This document shows positions 54,127 through 61,940 of a stretch of DNA of 64,000 nucleotides, in pieces. The notes beneath the pieces were generated by a model. It did not search any database. It had not been told where the DNA came from and saw only the letters and a list, made by a program, of their open reading frames with translations. Origin of the DNA: Sphaerotilus natans. GTDB taxonomy: Bacteria; Pseudomonadota; Gammaproteobacteria; Burkholderiales; Burkholderiaceae_C. The DNA lies in NCBI RefSeq assembly GCF_900156335.1, contig NZ_FTMZ01000011.1:80128-144127 (forward strand), given 5' to 3'. Both the position numbers and the translations under genes were made by a program. Numbering within the stretch: position 1 is the first letter of the stretch; every line of letters starts with the position of its first letter.

Positions 54127-55974
54127 TCAGCCGGTGATGGCCTGCTGCAGGAAGGCCTGACGGAGCGTGCCGTCGAAGCTGGTCGAGTAGTAGACGGCCA
54201 TCTTCGTCTTCGGGCTGTCGCTGACAGGGGTGACGGTGACAGAGAACGTCGAGCCGCCCAGTCGGTTCGACGGCACCAGCCATTCAGCGGCGGTCGCGTT
54301 GGACAGGAAACGATCAGCGAAATCTTCCATGTCCTTGACGGCCTGCTTCATGCGCTTGTGGGTCAGCTGCGAGGCGTAGTCGGCGAGGGCGTTGTCGATG
54401 TGCGCGGACATCTCGCCGACGGCAATGAGACGCCGGTCAGAGGTGCGCGACTTGACCACGGTCAGGCAGTCGCCGAACTGGTAGCTGCCGCCACCAGTGT
54501 TGTAGAACAACACCGGATTGATGCCGCCGACCGCCAGGTCGGACTTCTCCGCATCCGAAACCGCCACGAGCTGCCGCAGCTGCTGGCGCGGCAGAGGGAA
54601 CCGATGGCCGGCGATCGGCTGGTTCTTCGGGGCGAAGCCGTGTGAGTTGATCTGCGCATTGCGGGCGCAGCGCAGACCGACCTGCACCCCGGAAGTGCCC
54701 CAGACCTCCCGGTAGCCGTTGAACGGCTCATAGGCCTCGACAGGTGCCCAGTAGAAGCTGATCAGGTGCGCGGTGTCATCCTGGAAGCCCAGGCCCTGCA
54801 CAAAGTCGATCGCCTCGCGGTAGGTCATCTTGCCGTTCACGTCACCGACCAACGGGATGTTCAGGGCGCGGGACGCTTCGCCCAGCTTGGCCAGCAGGAT
54901 GACCGACTGCGTGCCGCCGGTCATCAGGATCCCGAACGGACGGCCAGACGCCGAGGTCAGCGACTTGATCGCTTCGGCGTAGGTCTCTTCGGTGTAGGCA
55001 GCCGTACCTTCGCTGAACAGTGCGAGCGTCTGGCTGGTCGCCCACAGATCCTTGCCGGTGGCACTGGAGCGGCCGTAGGCGTTGCCGTTCTCGGGACCGA
55101 TGGCGGTGCCAGTGGCCACCGTCAGACGGTACAGCGGCGCCTGCCGCTCGATCACGTCAGGCAGATAGATCGAGTGGCCATAGTCGTCCTGCGCGCCCAT
55201 CTGCAGCGAGCCGGTGAACGTGGTCACTTCGTTGTTGTTCAGCGGGTCGATCACACGCAGCGAGACCACCTGGTTCGGGGTCGATGCGCCGCTGATCGGC
55301 GTGCGATCGGCGTGCAGGCTCAGGACGACGCCGCTGTTCCAGCAGTGGCGATCATCGAGGTACAGGCTGAAGTTGACCGGCTCGACGGCGCTGACGCTGT
55401 ACCAGATCGATCCATCGGGCGTGGCGGTCGGCGCAGTGGTGTAGCCGGTGCCGCCCTTCAGGTCGGTGAAGCCCGTGATTTCGCCGGCAGGGTTCGCGAC
55501 GATCTTCGCCGACGCGCCAGTGCCAGGGCCGCTGAAGCTCACCAGCGTGCCGGTCTGGTAGTGCTTGCCTGCGGCAGTGATCTTCAGCTCGGAAACCGCG
55601 CCAGCCGTGACCACGGCGGACAGAGCGGCGCCACCGGGGATGCGCACGACAGCGAACGAGCGCGAAGCGTTCGGCGCAGCGATTCGACGAACGACAGCGC
55701 CACGGGTGCCCAGTTCCAGCGCTTCGCGCAGCTGGATACCGCACTCGTTCAGCGGGTTCGAGCGAATCGAGCCCGCCGGACCGAGAGCCTGCGACACCGT
55801 GTCGCGAGTCACGAAGATGGCTGAGTCGATCGGGCCGCGCTGAAAACGGCCGATCACACCAGCGATCTGGTCGGTGGCCGAGTTCTGCGCGCCCTCGGTC
55901 ATGTCCACCGGGGGGGACAGTTGGACACCGGGCTCATTGCCCAGCGAGCGAACGAAGGATTGGAAAGTGGTCAC
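54127..55974 (-). CDS. Contractile tail sheath protein
   Basis: A 615-aa structural protein. It begins TTFQSFVRSLGNEPGVQ, and the N-terminal part has sheath-like PGVQLSP and IAGVIGRFQRGPID with the handshake-type strand. The C-terminal region, LTHKRMKQAVKDMEDFADRF followed by beta-strands, matches the family core. A middle insertion (about 150-300) is beta-rich with Gly/Thr blocks and is probably surface-exposed. GTG start at 55974 with AGGAG eight bases before. It is separated from the capsid gene only by a 129-aa gene. Confidence 0.8.
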   Translation of the reverse strand: MTTFQSFVRSLGNEPGVQLSPPVDMTEGAQNSATDQIAGVIGRFQRGPIDSAIFVTRDTVSQALGPAGSIRSNPLNECGIQLREALELGTRGAVVRRIAAPNASRSFAVVRIPGGAALSAVVTAGAVSELKITAAGKHYQTGTLVSFSGPGTGASAKIVANPAGEITGFTDLKGGTGYTTAPTATPDGSIWYSVSAVEPVNFSLYLDDRHCWNSGVVLSLHADRTPISGASTPNQVVSLRVIDPLNNNEVTTFTGSLQMGAQDDYGHSIYLPDVIERQAPLYRLTVATGTAIGPENGNAYGRSSATGKDLWATSQTLALFSEGTAAYTEETYAEAIKSLTSASGRPFGILMTGGTQSVILLAKLGEASRALNIPLVGDVNGKMTYREAIDFVQGLGFQDDTAHLISFYWAPVEAYEPFNGYREVWGTSGVQVGLRCARNAQINSHGFAPKNQPIAGHRFPLPRQQLRQLVAVSDAEKSDLAVGGINPVLFYNTGGGSYQFGDCLTVVKSRTSDRRLIAVGEMSAHIDNALADYASQLTHKRMKQAVKDMEDFADRFLSNATAAEWLVPSNRLGGSTFSVTVTPVSDSPKTKMAVYYSTSFDGTLRQAFLQQAITG

Positions 55975-55977
55975 AGA

Positions 55978-56367
55978 TCACTCCTGATCGGGAAAGCCGA
56001 CGAAGCTGATGGCGCTCGCGGCGAGACAGATGGTTCGGGCCGCACGAGTGACGGCCTCACGGACATGGCGCGCGTGTTCGGCATCGAACAGGACCATCTC
56101 GACAGACGAAGCAGCCGGGACAAACATCCCGGTTGACTGGTCGCTGATCGGGAAAGCGCTGTCGTTGCGGATCTGCACCGTGATGGGCCACACAGAAGGC
56201 ATGGCCACGGGAACGGCGATGTCGCCCGCGGGGGAGGAACTCGCCTCAGGCGGTGGATCGGTCTGAGTGACATCAGGCACCACAGCAGCAGCCGCAGCCG
56301 CGGCGGCTGCTGCGGCTGCTTGCGCTGCGACTGCGGACCGACGAGGGGTTGCAGTCGCCACGGTCAC
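55978..56367 (-). CDS. Small phage protein with poly-alanine tract
   Basis: A 129-aa protein. Residues 15-28 are an Ala-only run within a longer Ala/Val stretch. A Pro/Ser linker follows, then a beta-rich domain of about 75 residues (VWPITVQIRNDSAFPISDQ, MFVPAASSVEMVLF). The GTG start overlaps the capsid stop by four bases (GTGA). The position between capsid and sheath suggests a neck or head-decoration role, which is inference. Confidence 0.5.
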   Translation of the reverse strand: MTVATATPRRSAVAAQAAAAAAAAAAAAVVPDVTQTDPPPEASSSPAGDIAVPVAMPSVWPITVQIRNDSAFPISDQSTGMFVPAASSVEMVLFDAEHARHVREAVTRAARTICLAASAISFVGFPDQE

Positions 56368-58073
56368 TTGATGCCCTTGATCGTCATCAGGGCAGCACCA
56401 TGCGCGGAGCGGTAGTGCGGGTTCACGCGGGTGAATTCGCGCGAGTACATGCCCAAGTTGGAATTGAAGTCGGCGTTGGTGGCCAGGCTCAGCAGCGTCG
56501 GCGGAACGGCGTCACCCAGGACGATCGGCGAGCGACCCGGCTGCGAGCCACGACCGATGAGCAGCATTTCGTGCTCGCCGACGGCCGAATCGGAGCGCAG
56601 GATGTTCTCGCCGTCCGGCAGGAAATACAGATCGATCAGGTCGAACAGGCGGCCCAGGCGGTAGACACCGGGACGCGGGCGGACACCGGACGGCACGAAC
56701 ATCTCGCGCGGCAGCGACAGGAACTCGCTCGCCAGCCGGCGGCCGACGTAGGCCACTTCGACGGACGCATCGGCAGTCTTCTCGACGACGATCTGGAGCA
56801 CGGCCGACAGCGCCGGCAGGAAGTCCTGCCAGATCTGCCAGTGCAGCAGCGCACTGTTCCGGCTGGCGAGATCCAGGTCATGCGACACGCTGGTGTTCTT
56901 GGCCAGCCGGCGAGCCATGCGGAGCGCCTCGAAGTGACGTTCCATGCTCAGCTGAGTCCGGACCGCTTGCAGCGCCTGAGACTGGCCGTCGATCGACAGT
57001 TCACGCTGCAGCTGCGTCATGAAGTCGATCGTCGTGGACGTGGTGATGCGGTTCGGGTTCGCGTACATCGAGAAGGTCTCGACCTCGATGCCGACCCGCG
57101 GAGTCAGTGCCGGAGCGCGCTCGTAGTCGATGTACGCCTGAGCGACGACCTCCGAGCCCTCCGGCAGTGCCGGGCTGATGCTGTTGATCGTCACCAGACC
57201 ACGGCTCGGCTCCGACTTGGCGTTGATGCTGTATTCCGTGCCATTGATGGTCACGGCCCCGGCGATCGGCGAGGTCTCTCCCGACGGGTTCGGGCGCTCT
57301 TCGGCCGCCACCAGACCGTTGATGTAGACGATGGTGCGACCACGCAGGATCGGCGGCACGACCAGGCCGTCGGTCTGCACGCAGAAGCCGTCGCGATCGA
57401 CGATCGACGTGACTTTCTGCGTCTGGGGGGCAGAGAAGTCGCCCCCGAACTTCATCCATCGCGAGGACGACGCGAACGGCTTGCCGGCCAGGCCACCGTT
57501 CAGGCTGTCGTTGGCCTTGTAGCCGCCGTGGGTCGATGCAGCGATGTGCGACAGGATGTGGAGCCGGGCCTCGTTCGACGAGATGTCGGTCGCCAGGTAG
57601 GAGCCGAACGGAATCGCAGTCTCGAAAAGCTGCTCGATGGCCAGCAAGGCACGGTTGGCGTTGATGCTGTTCGCGGCGTGGTGGTCCGAGCCACCAACGC
57701 TGTCCATGACCGAGCGCGGAATGCCGTCGTTCGTGTAGTCATGGCGAGCCGAATCGGCCTGCTGCATCGCGGCCAGCAGCAGGTCGGGGGACGGGGCGAC
57801 ACCATGGGCATCGGTGTAGCGCTCGATGCCGTCGGCCACGCTGTCGAACAGCTTGTCGGCCCAGGCGACGCCATCGCTGTCGGCGCCGGGGAGGCTGTCT
57901 GCCAGGCTGGCCATCGAGTCGGGCACGTTCGAGCCGAGCAGCTCTCGGAAGCGCGTGCCGCGGCTGCTTTCGCCCGCCGGGATGTGATCGACGGCATCGA
58001 GCACGACGACCGCATCTTGCGTGGACTTGAACGGGAACTCGTCGCGGGAATAGGGGCGGCGTTTCGTGGGCAT
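56364..58073 (-). CDS. Major capsid protein
   Basis: A 569-aa protein, by its composition and conserved blocks an HK97-fold major head protein. VQTDGLVVPPILRGRTIVYI, ERAPALTPRVGIEVETFS, LPREMFVPSGVRPRPGVYRL and the end REFTRVNPHYRSAHGAALM are typical of large-phage capsid proteins including that of P1 (gp23). The N-terminal 130 residues are acidic, perhaps a scaffold-like part removed on maturation. CAGGAG lies eight bases before the ATG. No separate portal or protease is visible in this window. Confidence 0.7.
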   Translation of the reverse strand: MPTKRRPYSRDEFPFKSTQDAVVVLDAVDHIPAGESSRGTRFRELLGSNVPDSMASLADSLPGADSDGVAWADKLFDSVADGIERYTDAHGVAPSPDLLLAAMQQADSARHDYTNDGIPRSVMDSVGGSDHHAANSINANRALLAIEQLFETAIPFGSYLATDISSNEARLHILSHIAASTHGGYKANDSLNGGLAGKPFASSSRWMKFGGDFSAPQTQKVTSIVDRDGFCVQTDGLVVPPILRGRTIVYINGLVAAEERPNPSGETSPIAGAVTINGTEYSINAKSEPSRGLVTINSISPALPEGSEVVAQAYIDYERAPALTPRVGIEVETFSMYANPNRITTSTTIDFMTQLQRELSIDGQSQALQAVRTQLSMERHFEALRMARRLAKNTSVSHDLDLASRNSALLHWQIWQDFLPALSAVLQIVVEKTADASVEVAYVGRRLASEFLSLPREMFVPSGVRPRPGVYRLGRLFDLIDLYFLPDGENILRSDSAVGEHEMLLIGRGSQPGRSPIVLGDAVPPTLLSLATNADFNSNLGMYSREFTRVNPHYRSAHGAALMTIKGIK

Positions 58074-58090
58074 GTGGAATCTCCTGTTGG

Positions 58091-58106
58091 CCGGCCTCTA
58101 CGCCGG
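58091..58106 (-). promoter_or_regulatory. Stem-loop just upstream of the capsid gene
   Basis: CCGGC (58091-58095) pairs with GCCGG (58102-58106) with loop CTCTAC, next to the capsid ribosome-binding site. It shares CCGGC-CTCTACG-CCGG with the longer hairpin before the 238-aa gene. Possibly a processing site separating transcript segments with different abundance. Confidence 0.5.
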
Positions 58107-58167
58107 TTCGATCAGGATTTTTTGCCCCGAAAATCACCCCATCGGCGCCGTTTTCCAATGCCACAGA

Positions 58168-58647
58168 TCACGCGGGACGCAGGGACTCCAGGCGTGCCTC
58201 TTTCTGGCTCACCAGATCCTTGAGTTCGTCTCGTCGGCTCGTCAGCGAGACAATCAGATTGGTCCGTGCCGTGCGCGATGCGGGCGGGACGACCACGCCG
58301 GCTGTGTCCGCGAGCTGCTTCTTCACGAAGCGGGCACGGCCAGCGACCAGGCGAGCACCGATCTCTTTCGCAGCGGCATCCGAGTCGTGCGCATTGAAGA
58401 CTGGGATGCGCGATCCGTTGATGCGCACCTCGAACGCATCGCCAGTGGGCTTCACCAGCAGTTCGACCCGCTGGCCGTCCTGCATCACCAGGCAGACAGT
58501 TCGGTACTCGACGCCTGCGCGGCGCTGCGTGGCGCTATCGAACGTGGCAGCGGCGACTGGCGCACCGGCCTGCCCGAGTGCCTTGGAAATTGCCTTGATG
58601 GCGGGATCGCTGGGCTTCGGGGATTGGTACTTGAACAGCAGGTTCAT
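58168..58647 (-). CDS. Phage protein resembling the DarA N-terminal domain
   Basis: A 159-aa protein. The arrangement of a Lys-rich start (MNLLFKYQSPKPSD), AGVEYRTVCLVMQDGQRVEL, the block VKPTGDAFEVRINGSRIPV and a C-terminal coiled segment (SRRDELKDLVSQKEARLESL) follows the pattern of the N-terminal domain of P1 DarA, an internal head protein injected with DNA to protect against type I restriction. I rely on pattern memory; no search was possible. AAGGAG precedes the ATG. It directly precedes the capsid gene, consistent with a head protein. Confidence 0.45.
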   Translation of the reverse strand: MNLLFKYQSPKPSDPAIKAISKALGQAGAPVAAATFDSATQRRAGVEYRTVCLVMQDGQRVELLVKPTGDAFEVRINGSRIPVFNAHDSDAAAKEIGARLVAGRARFVKKQLADTAGVVVPPASRTARTNLIVSLTSRRDELKDLVSQKEARLESLRPA

Positions 58648-58712
58648 CGGGGTTCTCCTTGCCGAGAATCATCCCCCCGCAGATGCTGGAAATCCCGCTG
58701 GCTTTCCGGCCC

Positions 58713-59000
58713 TCACCCGCCGATGAAGACATTCGATGATCCCTGTGCTGAGACACTGCCGCAGCTCACGGCATCACCGATCCTGACGGCCGGCATGCCA
58801 TTGATGAGCACCGAGCTGCTGCCAGTGGCGGCGTTTCCGGCATGGCACTTTTTCGGCGAGCAGTGGACACCGTAGGCATCGCCCTGCCGACCAGCGGGAC
58901 GGCCATTGATCAGCACATCGCCACTGCCGGCGATGATCGGCCTCGGGGGAAAAGGTCCGTGTCCTGAGCACAGATCTCCGAGTCGAGTGGCGGCAGGCAT
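58713..59000 (-). CDS. PAAR-domain spike tip protein
   Basis: A 95-aa protein. Two copies of the PAAR signature are visible: SGDVLINGRPAGRQGD and SSSVLINGMPAVRIGD. His and Cys residues (CSGHG, VHCSP, KKCHAG) are placed to bind the zinc that sharpens the tip. PAAR proteins cap the trimeric spike of contractile tails. Here the gene overlaps the 187-aa gene upstream by one base and lies near the gpV-like spike gene, its physical partner. Confidence 0.88.
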   Translation of the reverse strand: MPAATRLGDLCSGHGPFPPRPIIAGSGDVLINGRPAGRQGDAYGVHCSPKKCHAGNAATGSSSVLINGMPAVRIGDAVSCGSVSAQGSSNVFIGG

Positions 59001-59563
59001 CAGCTCTTCCTTCGCGAGTTCACGGCCGCCACGAGGGCGTCCCTGTTGATCGAATAGTCCTTCTGCAAGCCGAACCTGTACGTCCGGCGCTCAGATCCGA
59101 CGAAACCCCCTCCGTTCGGAGCCCACTCATCCGCTTCGATCGTGATCGTGTAGGCAGGAAGGTATGAGGTGTCAGCGTGGTAGCTGATGACTTCTTCGGC
59201 TTCAGGGGGGATGCCATCGAAGTCTTCGGCACGGGTCAGCTCACCGCCCTGAATGCGCTGGTAGGACAGCTCGATGATCGGCACACTCGCGCCGATCAGG
59301 ACGGCAGCACGAGGCAGCTCCAGCACCAGGCGAACAGCAGCCGCCGGGATGTCGCTGGAGATGGTGACGGCCAGTCCGTCCGGCAATGGCGGGTCGATGT
59401 CCACGATCCTGACCAGCACCTTTCCCGGTTCAGGCTCTCCTTCAGGGGCGATCACCGTGATCGTGTCCATGGTTCCGGATGCTGCACGCGGATACTGAAA
59501 CCACACCGTCTCGTCGAGCACGTCCGACTGACCGTCCGTGCTCTCAACGCGCCATGTCAGCAT
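59000..59563 (-). CDS. Phage protein of unknown function (187 aa)
   Basis: A beta-rich 187-aa protein that I do not recognise. Strands such as TITVIAPEGEPEPGKVLVR and YTITIEADEWAPNGGGF alternate with acidic loops. It sits between the spike (one-base overlap) and PAAR genes, so it is likely part of the spike/baseplate complex, for instance an adaptor. No enzymatic motif. Confidence 0.5.
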   Translation of the reverse strand: MLTWRVESTDGQSDVLDETVWFQYPRAASGTMDTITVIAPEGEPEPGKVLVRIVDIDPPLPDGLAVTISSDIPAAAVRLVLELPRAAVLIGASVPIIELSYQRIQGGELTRAEDFDGIPPEAEEVISYHADTSYLPAYTITIEADEWAPNGGGFVGSERRTYRFGLQKDYSINRDALVAAVNSRRKS

Positions 59564-60087
59564 CAGTTCAGCCTGATCGTTGCACCGTTGATCTTCACGC
59601 CGCCGCTGTCGATCGATATGGACGATCCACCAGCTTCCAGCTTGATCGACGATCCGGTGACGGTGACTGCCGAAGAGCCGACACTGGCGCGGATCCGCGA
59701 TGCGGCGGCGACCTCGATGTCATCGCCGCCACCGCTGATCCGCACCTTCCCCTTCGGGGTCACGAGCTGCAGCACATCGTCTGCCAGCACCTCAACATTC
59801 TGGTGGTGCCAGCGGCGCCACTGCAGCCTGTTGCCGACATTCTTGGCCCGATACCCCACGATGACGGGGAACCGCTGATCTCCACACTCGAACTCTATCC
59901 AGACGCGATCGCCAGGAAGAATTTCGATCTCCGTCTTCTCGGAAACATCTCCGATCGACTGCATGATCTGGGCGAGCAACATTTCGGTAGCGCCGTCCGT
60001 CATGCCGGGGATCTCGACGCGGCACTCTCGCGAATCGGCCAGGTACTCGCGCACCACGCCGGGTATCAATCCATCGATCCTGTTCAT
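59563..60087 (-). CDS. Baseplate spike protein (gpV/gp5-like)
   Basis: A 174-aa protein. An N-terminal OB-fold-like domain (GLIPGVVREYLADSRECRV to WIEFECGDQRFPVIVGY) is followed by a short helical piece and a C-terminal repeat of beta-strands (VTVTGSSIKLEAGGSSISID) that would form the trimeric needle. This is the domain order of P2 gpV and T4 gp5 C-terminal spikes. Its start overlaps the hub-like gene by four bases (ATGA). The PAAR gene lies one gene downstream. Confidence 0.75.
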   Translation of the reverse strand: MNRIDGLIPGVVREYLADSRECRVEIPGMTDGATEMLLAQIMQSIGDVSEKTEIEILPGDRVWIEFECGDQRFPVIVGYRAKNVGNRLQWRRWHHQNVEVLADDVLQLVTPKGKVRISGGGDDIEVAAASRIRASVGSSAVTVTGSSIKLEAGGSSISIDSGGVKINGATIRLN

Positions 60088-60980
60088 GCTGCCACCTGAG
60101 CCAGCCAGAGCGTTGAAGCCTGCACAGAGTCAGTGCCGTCGCCACCAGTCTCGAATGCGTGCGCAGCGGTCAGCACGAAGTACCTCGTCCCCGCGAGCGT
60201 GATGCAGTGCCCTGCGTTGATGTGAGGTGCGAACCCCGACATCACTCTGCGACGGGTGATCGGCACGGATCGCATGTTGTTCAGGATGTCCATGCTGGCA
60301 CGCGGCCGGTACGCGATACCTCGCGCGCTGTCGGTCCGACCTTGCAGGAACTCCCCTGTGCGATCAGTCGAGAACACCGAAGGGACAAACTGCCGCTCCA
60401 GCAGGTTCGACGAAATCTGCTCAGCCGAGTCCTCCCTCATCTCAACGACCGGCGCCTGGGCAAGCATCTCGGGCAAGCGCCGAAACGCGATCTGGCCAGA
60501 ATCCGTCACCACGATCGAGCCGGCGGCCTCAACCAATGACTTCGCAAGCTCGAAGCTGGGCGTGAGCCCCTTCATGCAGACGAAGATCGGCAGCGTGAAG
60601 TCGGATTCGATCCGCACCCGCGCACCGCACGCTCGGTAGACATCGCCCAGCGTTGCACCGTACCTGATCACAGCACGCTGCAGCGGGTCAGCGATCGGTG
60701 CGCACGAGGCGAGCAGCCCGATGTATGCGCGAGTGCCCGTGTTGCGCATGGACTGGTCATAGCCGTCATCCGTGTGCCCGCCGCGGCGCACCAGCAGAAA
60801 CTCGTGCTGATCCCGCCCCACCTTGCAGATGGCGCCCTCGCGCAGCGGCTTGGTCTCAGCAACATCCCGAACCTCAAGCTCCACGGTCAACGGGATAGGG
60901 GTCAGGTCGGACCGAAGGACCACACGGACCAGCAGGTCCGACCTGATTGGGCGTTTCGCACCCTCCGGGATCACGATCAT
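60084..60980 (-). CDS. Baseplate hub-like protein
   Basis: A 298-aa protein. Directly upstream of the spike gene and of suitable size, it resembles the hub proteins of contractile tails (P2 gpD/T4 gp27 type), with LTVELEVRDVAETKPLREG and ITLAGTRYFVLTAAHAFETG at either end. The family match is not strong, and the call leans on position. Start and stop are coupled to neighbours by ATGA overlaps. Confidence 0.5.
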   Translation of the reverse strand: MIVIPEGAKRPIRSDLLVRVVLRSDLTPIPLTVELEVRDVAETKPLREGAICKVGRDQHEFLLVRRGGHTDDGYDQSMRNTGTRAYIGLLASCAPIADPLQRAVIRYGATLGDVYRACGARVRIESDFTLPIFVCMKGLTPSFELAKSLVEAAGSIVVTDSGQIAFRRLPEMLAQAPVVEMREDSAEQISSNLLERQFVPSVFSTDRTGEFLQGRTDSARGIAYRPRASMDILNNMRSVPITRRRVMSGFAPHINAGHCITLAGTRYFVLTAAHAFETGGDGTDSVQASTLWLAQVAA

Positions 60981-61357
60981 TCGATGATCACAATGTCAGC
61001 CGAGAAGGCCATGGCCGGCAGGCGCTCAAGGTATTCGGCGATGCCGCCCTCAACCTCCGCGACGGACCGGCCGAACGACTCGATGCCACCCGCGCCAGCG
61101 GCGCTGATGAGCATCGCGTTGTCCTTCTCGCAGTACAGCTCGAAGAGCGGCCGGATGATCGACCACTCGTCGTTCGTGATCTCAGTGGCTCCGTCGATCT
61201 CGACCAAGCTGATGCCAGGCGACAGCGACAGCTCGCCGTAGGCGCAGAACTGGCGCGTGGCCCGCACTGCACAGTCGAGAGCGCCTGCATCAGACAGCAT
61301 CAGGCCCGAGGCACCTCGGGTCTGGATGAACTCGGCAGAGAGGTCGGAGATCCGCAT
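60977..61357 (-). CDS. Small phage tail protein (126 aa)
   Basis: A 126-aa protein beginning RISDLSAEFIQTRGASGLML, with mixed helices and strands and a C-terminal segment (LERLPAMAFSADIVIIE). Not recognised. Its ATG shares a base with the stop of the tube-like gene upstream (TGATG) and its end overlaps the hub gene by four bases, so expression is tightly coupled to tail assembly genes. Confidence 0.5.
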   Translation of the reverse strand: MRISDLSAEFIQTRGASGLMLSDAGALDCAVRATRQFCAYGELSLSPGISLVEIDGATEITNDEWSIIRPLFELYCEKDNAMLISAAGAGGIESFGRSVAEVEGGIAEYLERLPAMAFSADIVIIE

Positions 61358-61863
61358 CACGAGCCGTCGGTGACAGCGCCGACGACGCGCTTGCCGAAGT
61401 AGTGGAAGTGCATGGTGCCGCTGACCTGGACGATCTGCGCACGGTTCTCCCAGTCGCGATCCATGTTTTCGGGGATCCAGATGCATTCACGGATCTCGTG
61501 GAAGCTGCGGAAGTTATCCACGGTGCCCTCGTACACCGTGGCATCGAAGTAGCCCCACTTCGGACCGCCGATGACCTTCTCCATGAAGCGCTGGACGTGC
61601 CCGCCCGTGGTCTCCAGCATGGTCATCTGGCCGCTCTGCACGATCTTCCGCTGTTGGGGCTGGACCAGCTCAGCGCCGAGTGGCGTCGGCACCGGGATCT
61701 CGCCGTAGATCGTCGCGACGGGCCACGGGAACTGCTTGATGAGCAGCCGGATTTCCTCGTGGCCCTTGATGACGATCATGCCGTCGGACGCGACGATCTT
61801 CTCTCCCAGAGCGCGCACCGAATCGTAGGTCGCCTCCAGATACTTACCCGAATTCACGGACAT
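61357..61863 (-). CDS. Tail-tube-like protein
   Basis: A 168-aa beta-rich protein. The block GQMTMLETTGGHVQRFMEKV with later GYFDATVYEGTVDNFRSF and QVSGTMHFHYFGKRV has the strand order of gp19/tube-type subunits and of related tube-initiator proteins. I cannot tell which. It follows the tail-lysin gene after 77 bases and precedes the small tail protein with a one-base overlap. Confidence 0.45.
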   Translation of the reverse strand: MSVNSGKYLEATYDSVRALGEKIVASDGMIVIKGHEEIRLLIKQFPWPVATIYGEIPVPTPLGAELVQPQQRKIVQSGQMTMLETTGGHVQRFMEKVIGGPKWGYFDATVYEGTVDNFRSFHEIRECIWIPENMDRDWENRAQIVQVSGTMHFHYFGKRVVGAVTDGS

Positions 61864-61940
61864 TGCTCACCTCATGGTGTGGTTTGTGGTGCGATCAGTG
61901 TCCGAGCCAGATTGCAGGCGCGCTGGTGCGTTTTCCGTGG

